This document shows positions 30,537-33,885 of a DNA stretch of 33,885 bases, piece after piece. This stretch comes from Caldifarciminota bacterium UBA3073. GTDB lineage: Bacteria > Hydrothermota > UBA3073. The notes under the pieces are model-generated. The model was not told where the DNA came from. It did no database searches and worked only from the letters and a program-made list of their open reading frames with translations. Position 1 is the first letter of the stretch; each line of letters starts with the position of its first letter. The position numbers and the translations under genes are program-made. The stretch is from positions 1 to 33,885 of the forward strand of contig DFBT01000011.1 of NCBI GenBank assembly GCA_002366725.1. The letters are read 5' to 3'.

Positions 30537-31328
30537 ATGCTGGAAGGAGATAAGAAAAAGAGAAGCAGGGTAAGATTTTATCGCCTTGCTGTGATAGGCT
30601 TTGCGTTAATGGTAGGCATCGCAAGCAATGCTAACATTGTACTGGCACAGGAGTTGAGCGAAGATGAAAAAGAGGTGGTGATGATACAGTACACCTTGAA
30701 ATACCGTTTTGACAAAGACCTTAAAATTGGAGACTGGGTTAAGTATCAGTGGACACAAGAAGGCGGGGAACCCCAAGAGCATGAGATAAGAGTAACCGAA
30801 AAAGAAAAGGGTGGTGTATGGATTGTAGAAAAATTTGAGGATGGTGAAATCCACTTGCTTGTTGATTTGAAGAGTATGAATCTGCTGAAAGGCTTTGGAT
30901 TTGATGAAGAAGGCGAGAGGCATGAGGCGAGCCCACTGAGTGACAAAGAGCTTTCTGAAGCAGTTGAAATGATGCAAAAAGAAATGGAACAACAAATGAA
31001 GGATTATCCAATCAGTGGCTGGAAGAAGGGTACGAAGAAAGAAGAAGTGGAGGTTCTCGCCGGCTCTTTTACCTGTAGTTACTTGGAACCTGAGTATTCT
31101 GAGAAGCATATCAAAGCAATGCAAGATTATGGAATGTCTCCCGAGAAAATTAAGGAGACAATGAAAGAGATGAGACTTTACTTTAGCGAAGATGTACCGA
31201 GGTTGTTACCCGTGCAAATAGCCGGAGGCTGGGCGCCGTTCATCGAGGCCTTTCAGGAAATAAAGGGTGGACTAGTTGAATCGCCGCAAATGGGCTTAGA
31301 ACTCACTGCTTATAGTGGGCAGAAATAG
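30537..31328 (+). CDS. Exported protein sharing motif order with the 27076 lipoprotein
   Basis: 263 residues; AAAGGGGGTAAAG precedes the ATG. A long basic n-region (K-K-K-R-S-R-V-R) and hydrophobic core lead to a cleavage site near V-L-A-Q. The mature part has L-K-I-G-D-W-V-K-Y-Q-W-T, then V-W-I-V-E-K-F, a Met/Glu-rich helix (E-M-M-Q-K-E-M-E-Q-Q-M-K), V-L-A-G-S-F-T-C-S-Y, a second helix and a beta-rich end. The G-(D/E)-W-(V/T)-K-(Y/F) and A-G-(S/T)-F motifs occur in the same order as in the lipoprotein at 27076-27882, suggesting distant paralogy. It is not lipidated. The terminator at 31379-31412 follows. Confidence 0.83.
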   Translation: MLEGDKKKRSRVRFYRLAVIGFALMVGIASNANIVLAQELSEDEKEVVMIQYTLKYRFDKDLKIGDWVKYQWTQEGGEPQEHEIRVTEKEKGGVWIVEKFEDGEIHLLVDLKSMNLLKGFGFDEEGERHEASPLSDKELSEAVEMMQKEMEQQMKDYPISGWKKGTKKEEVEVLAGSFTCSYLEPEYSEKHIKAMQDYGMSPEKIKETMKEMRLYFSEDVPRLLPVQIAGGWAPFIEAFQEIKGGLVESPQMGLELTAYSGQK

Positions 31329-31378
31329 AGCAAAAGATTGCTATATACCGTTAGCCATAAAAAGTCAACACGGAACAA

Positions 31379-31412
31379 GGAAAGGGGTCAAGCCCAGCTT
31401 GGCCCCTTTTCC
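31379..31412. terminator. Bidirectional intrinsic terminator between convergent genes
   Basis: GGAAAGGGGTCAAG-cccag-CTTGGCCCCTTTTCC forms a ~14-bp stem (one bulge, one G-U). A-rich and T-rich ends flank the GC core in both orientations. It separates the plus-strand gene ending at 31328 from the minus-strand transglycosylase gene ending at 31420. Confidence 0.9.
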
Positions 31413-31419
31413 CTCGTAT

Positions 31420-32664
31420 CTACCTCCTGTATATCTTTAACCTGTCTCCCGCATATATATATTTTCTCCTTGCCTTCGGGTTCCATTTTCTTATTTTACC
31501 TATACTGACACCGTATTTTCTCGATATGCGGCTGAGGGTCTCTCCCCTCTTTATGATGTGTGTAACCCACCTCTTTCGTCTGTATTTGTTTATCTGTTTT
31601 TTCGTCAGGTATCTCTCACCCTCTGGAAGCTCCTGGAGTGCTTTAAGAAAGATAACACCCCCGCCGGGTGGAAGTTTAAGGAGGTGTCCCCGGGGTGGGG
31701 TTATCTTATCCCTCAGCTCGGGATTGAGCTCTTTTAATCTATTTACCTCCATTCCCGAGAGTGATGATATTGTCTTGAGCCGCATGGCGCCGCTCAGTCT
31801 CACCGTATCGAGAATTTTATCCAGGGTGTATTCTTCAAATCCGTAAACCTGTGGGTCGAGGGCGATAAGCAGCGTCGCATAAACCTGTGGAACAAAATTT
31901 GCGGTCTCTCTCGGCAGTATAAGTTCCCAGTAATCATCCGTTCCGGAGCGCGCAATACTCGAGTTTATATTACCACCTCCCCAATTGTAAGCGGCGAGCA
32001 CGAGTTCCCAGCTTCCAAACCTCTCATGGAGCTGCTTCAGATATCTCGTCGCCGTCCTCGTTGAGGCGTATACATCCCTTCGCTCATCAATCCACTCATC
32101 CATCCTCAATCCGTAAATCTTCGCCGTACCCGGCATAATCTGCCATAAACCAACGGCACCAGCAGAGGAGCGGGCATAGGGATGGAATCCGCTCTCCACT
32201 ATCGGGAGATATGCCAATTCATCGGGCACACCCCCCTCCTCAAGAATGGGCATTATTGTGTTTACATATCTTGCACCCCTTGAAAGTGCCCTCTCAATAT
32301 ACTCCCTGCCATCGGTTGTGTAGTATTCTACCCATCTGTCAACCTCTCTCGTATATTGGAATTCTCCCGAAAGGAGGGAAGAGAGGCGGCGGGTTGCAAT
32401 TTTCTTCCTGTCAAGTTTTGCCCTCGTAATACAGATTTCGCCGATGAGACTGTCGACGGAGGAATCGTCTGCAAAGGGTAGAAGCATACTCAATGCCTTA
32501 TCTATCTCCCCCTTTGCAAGTGGAATACTATCCGTCCCGAGCGCCGCATTGTAGTGCTCGATTCCCAATGATATTGGGTCCTCTACTACATAGTCAGTTT
32601 GAATGGGCTGCTTGACCGCGCATCCCGTCATCAGGATGAGTACAAACAAAATCCTTCTATTCAT
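31420..32664 (-). CDS. MltD-like lytic transglycosylase lipoprotein with LysM domain
   Basis: 414 residues from ATG 32664, four bases after GGAGGTG; a 46-residue extension upstream runs through hairpins of the leader and is rejected. A lipoprotein signal ends L-M-T-G-C15. The SLT domain (~145-270) has catalytic E157 (L-P-I-V-E-S-G-F), G-A-V-G-L-W-Q-I-M-P-G-T-A and L-A-A-Y-N-W-G-G-G. A C-terminal LysM (~368-412; I-I-K-R-G-E-T-L-S-R-I-S-R-K-Y-G-V-S) binds peptidoglycan. One LysM is fewer than in E. coli MltD. The enzyme cleaves glycan strands from the outer membrane. Promoter at 32832-32860, leader about 160 bases. Confidence 0.95.
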   Translation of the reverse strand: MNRRILFVLILMTGCAVKQPIQTDYVVEDPISLGIEHYNAALGTDSIPLAKGEIDKALSMLLPFADDSSVDSLIGEICITRAKLDRKKIATRRLSSLLSGEFQYTREVDRWVEYYTTDGREYIERALSRGARYVNTIMPILEEGGVPDELAYLPIVESGFHPYARSSAGAVGLWQIMPGTAKIYGLRMDEWIDERRDVYASTRTATRYLKQLHERFGSWELVLAAYNWGGGNINSSIARSGTDDYWELILPRETANFVPQVYATLLIALDPQVYGFEEYTLDKILDTVRLSGAMRLKTISSLSGMEVNRLKELNPELRDKITPPRGHLLKLPPGGGVIFLKALQELPEGERYLTKKQINKYRRKRWVTHIIKRGETLSRISRKYGVSIGKIRKWNPKARRKYIYAGDRLKIYRR

Positions 32665-32734
32665 CACACCTCCGCTAAAAATCCCCGTTGTATCAAATAT
32701 CAACCGCAGCTCGCCAAAGGGGAGAACCTGGAGT

Positions 32735-32780
32735 GCATCAGCTTGCTGATGCAGCCAGCAGTGGCCCCGCAGAGGCGGGG
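32735..32780 (-). promoter_or_regulatory. Two perfect hairpins in the MltD-like leader
   Basis: GCATCAGCTTGCTGATGC (32735-32752) and CCCCGC-agag-GCGGGG (32765-32780), 12 bp apart, lie between the promoter and the start codon. They could be repeats or leader RNA structures. There are no T-runs after either. Confidence 0.6.
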
Positions 32781-32831
32781 TATAGTCACTTCTTGCAAGC
32801 ATCTCTCCAGATAACTGCTAACGGGTTGGTA

Positions 32832-32860
32832 ATTATATCATAAATAAGAGCCAATGTCAA
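32832..32860 (-). promoter_or_regulatory. Consensus promoter of the MltD-like gene
   Basis: Minus strand: TTGACA (32855-32860), 17 bp ending TGA, TATAAT (32832-32837), with six T before the -35 box. Confidence 0.93.
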
Positions 32861-32884
32861 GAAAAAAGATAACTTTGATCTCAA

Positions 32885-32929
32885 GATCCGTATGGACAGG
32901 GATTTAAAGAGAACTTATCCATACGGATC
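32885..32929. repeat. 12-bp inverted repeat built from the GGATCCGTATGGA core
   Basis: GATCCGTATGGA (32885-32896) and TCCATACGGATC (32918-32929) are perfect complements around a 21-base loop. The arm is the inner core of the composite REP, here free of its outer arms. Confidence 0.82.
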
Positions 32930-33049
32930 CGTAGGGAAGAGATAAAAAATAAAAAAAAGTCACTTTTCCGCGGGATTCTGTGAACGATCTCTTTCCTGCC
33001 TGCCCACCGTACCGACAGGCGGGCATCAGGCAGAAAATCCCTGTTAATA

Positions 33050-33070
33050 TATAGTTTCCTGTACGATCAA
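33050..33070. repeat. 21-bp dispersed repeat, second copy
   Basis: Identical to 28960-28980 (TATAGTTTCC...CGATCAA). It ends 8 bp before a promoter -35 box here, but not in the other copy. Confidence 0.85.
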
Positions 33071-33078
33071 AGGAAATC

Positions 33079-33107
33079 TTGACAGGGAGAGAAATCTGTG
33101 GTATAAT
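33079..33107 (+). promoter_or_regulatory. Consensus promoter of the 33311 gene
   Basis: TTGACA (33079-33084), 17 bp ending TGG, TATAAT (33102-33107). It has no T-tract upstream, unlike the others. The leader would be ~197 bases, most of it the inverted-repeat element at 33141-33268. Confidence 0.93.
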
Positions 33108-33140
33108 TACTATGCTATGAGAATGGTGAGAATGGTGTCA

Positions 33141-33268
33141 GGAGAATGGTGTCAGTTCTGCGTAACCCTTTGCAATTAAATAAGTTATGAGCAGACTTCT
33201 ATCACGACAAAAGTCTTGATGTAACCCTAAAAGATATAAAGAGTTAGAGAGAACTGACACCAATTTCC
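33141..33268. mobile_element. MITE-like element with GGTGTCAGTTCT inverted ends, in a 5' leader
   Basis: GGTGTCAGTTCT (33148-33159) and AGAACTGACACC (33250-33261) are perfect inverted repeats about 90 bp apart. GAGAAT precedes the left end and AATTTCC follows the right. There is no gene inside; an AGACTT/AAGTCT hairpin (33193-33216) and two GTAACCC phrases are. Both ends have partial tandem duplicates outside (AGAATGGTG at 33119-33140; CACCAATTTCC at 33271-33281). It resembles a non-autonomous relative of a REP-type element, but its ends differ from those of the RAYT at 925-2027. Confidence 0.7.
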
Positions 33269-33310
33269 AACACCAATTTCCACTATACGACTTATCAAAG
33301 AAGGTAGAAA

Positions 33311-33832
33311 ATGGAAAAGCAATGGGAAAGCAATAAAAAGGTATCCCTTTTGGTGATGGTGATGTTTCTCAGGGTAGTCAACTTACTTGCTCAGGCCCCT
33401 GATACCCTCTGGACAAAGATATACGGAGGGACTGATTTGGATGTGGGCCGTTCGGTCCAACAGACCTCTGATGGGGGATACATCATTGCAGGTTATACAT
33501 TTTCGTTCGGTGAAGGTACGAGTGATGTTTGGCTTATAAAGACTGATGTGAACGGGGATACCCTCTGGACAAAGACATATGGCGGGGAATTTGAAGATTA
33601 TAGCTATTCAGTCCAGGAGACCACCGATGACGGATTCATAATTGTAGGGCAAACACTGTCGCTCAGCGGAATTGGTATTTATATTATGAAGACCGATGCA
33701 GATGGTTATACCCTCTGTGGATATTGGTGGATATTGGTGTCAGTTTATCGTAACTCCTTATGGTGGATATTGGTGTCAGTTCATCGTAACTCCTTATATA
33801 TCAGGAGATTAGAGAGAGAATTTTTTTCTTGA
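33311..33832 (+). pseudogene. Truncated exported repeat protein (D-T-L-W-T-K-x-Y-G-G type)
   Basis: 173 residues as read; AAGGT precedes the ATG. A signal peptide (K-K-V-S-L-L-V-M-V-M-F-L) ends near L-L-A-Q-A. Residues ~30-133 are two ~50-residue propeller-type repeats: D-T-L-W-T-K-x-Y-G-G, S-V-Q-(Q/E)-T-(S/T)-D-(G/D)-G-(Y/F)-I-I, I-K-T-D. Family members normally have many repeats and a T9SS-type tail. From residue ~139 the frame runs into two tandem 36-bp repeats (33726-33797), giving a W-W-I-L-V-S-V-(Y/H)-R-N-S-L duplication, and then stops. So the gene looks cut short by repeat insertion. The remnant may still be expressed. Confidence 0.75.
33726..33797 (+). repeat. Two tandem 36-bp units carrying the GGTGTCAGTT motif
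   Basis: 33726-33761 and 33762-33797 differ at a single base (T/C). Each contains GGATATTGGTGTCAGTT and ATCGTAACTCC. That relates them to the ends of the element at 33141-33268 (GGTGTCAGTTCTGCGTAACCC, split). A partial unit precedes them (33717-33728). Confidence 0.9.
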
Positions 33833-33857
33833 CAAAATGCAGTTTTTGTGGTATGAT
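33829..33857 (+). promoter_or_regulatory. Promoter for a gene beyond the window
   Basis: TTGACA (33829-33834), 17 bp ending TGG, TATGAT (33852-33857), with seven T and C before the -35 box. Confidence 0.88.
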
Positions 33858-33885
33858 ATATGATATGGGGAGATTGCCAAGGGTT

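Noticed and set aside
32665..32802. 46-residue N-terminal extension of the MltD-like protein
   Set aside because: It would be encoded by the two leader hairpins; ATG 32664 has GGAGGTG and begins a perfect lipoprotein signal.

Overview
This is bacterial chromosomal DNA from a diderm, most likely an uncultured FCB-related candidate phylum (WOR-3/Stahlbacteria- or Cloacimonadota-like). That assignment is inference. It rests on several secreted proteins ending in an 85-90 residue FlgD-like C-terminal domain of the type IX secretion (T9SS) cargo kind, on a PorX-type response regulator with a PglZ domain beside a histidine kinase, and on long repeat-filled spacers. No rRNA, tRNA, phage or CRISPR array was seen.

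Layout. 192-704: a small duplicated-domain protein, then a G-rich octamer array and a REP-associated tyrosine transposase (RAYT) element ending 8 bp from the ruvB stop. 2036-4427 (minus): ruvC, a zinc-ribbon gene, ruvA, ruvB (Holliday junction processing). 4828-10543 (minus): yebC, a PspC protein, acylphosphatase, an IscU scaffold, uppP, a secreted amidase-like protein and a HEAT-repeat protein. 11042-12275: rpmE and a site-2 protease, convergent and overlapping by 11 bp. 12397-20517 (plus): a compact run of an unknown coiled-coil protein, a GT2 glycosyltransferase, a Slt-like lytic transglycosylase, a subtilisin-like protease, a histidine kinase and PorX. 20661-26700: a C25 (gingipain-like) protease with a T9SS-type tail, then a two-gene unit of a small T9SS-tailed protein and a large beta-helix protein. 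27076-31328: a lipoprotein, an AIM24 protein, a DUF4870-like membrane protein and two secreted unknowns. 31420-32664 (minus): a MltD-like transglycosylase. 33311-33832: a repeat protein that appears truncated by inserted repeats.

Two themes stand out. First, a PorXY-like two-component pair sits directly beside its probable output, T9SS-type exported proteases and surface proteins, together with cell-wall remodelling enzymes. Second, the spacers are full of layered palindromic repeats. One palindrome is inserted precisely into the loop of another, a hairpin-sized insertion separates two copies of a duplicated promoter module, and one repeat keeps its flanks but changes both hairpin arms. Nine promoters share an unusually uniform architecture: perfect TTGACA, exactly 17 bp, then a -10 box, usually with a T-tract just upstream.
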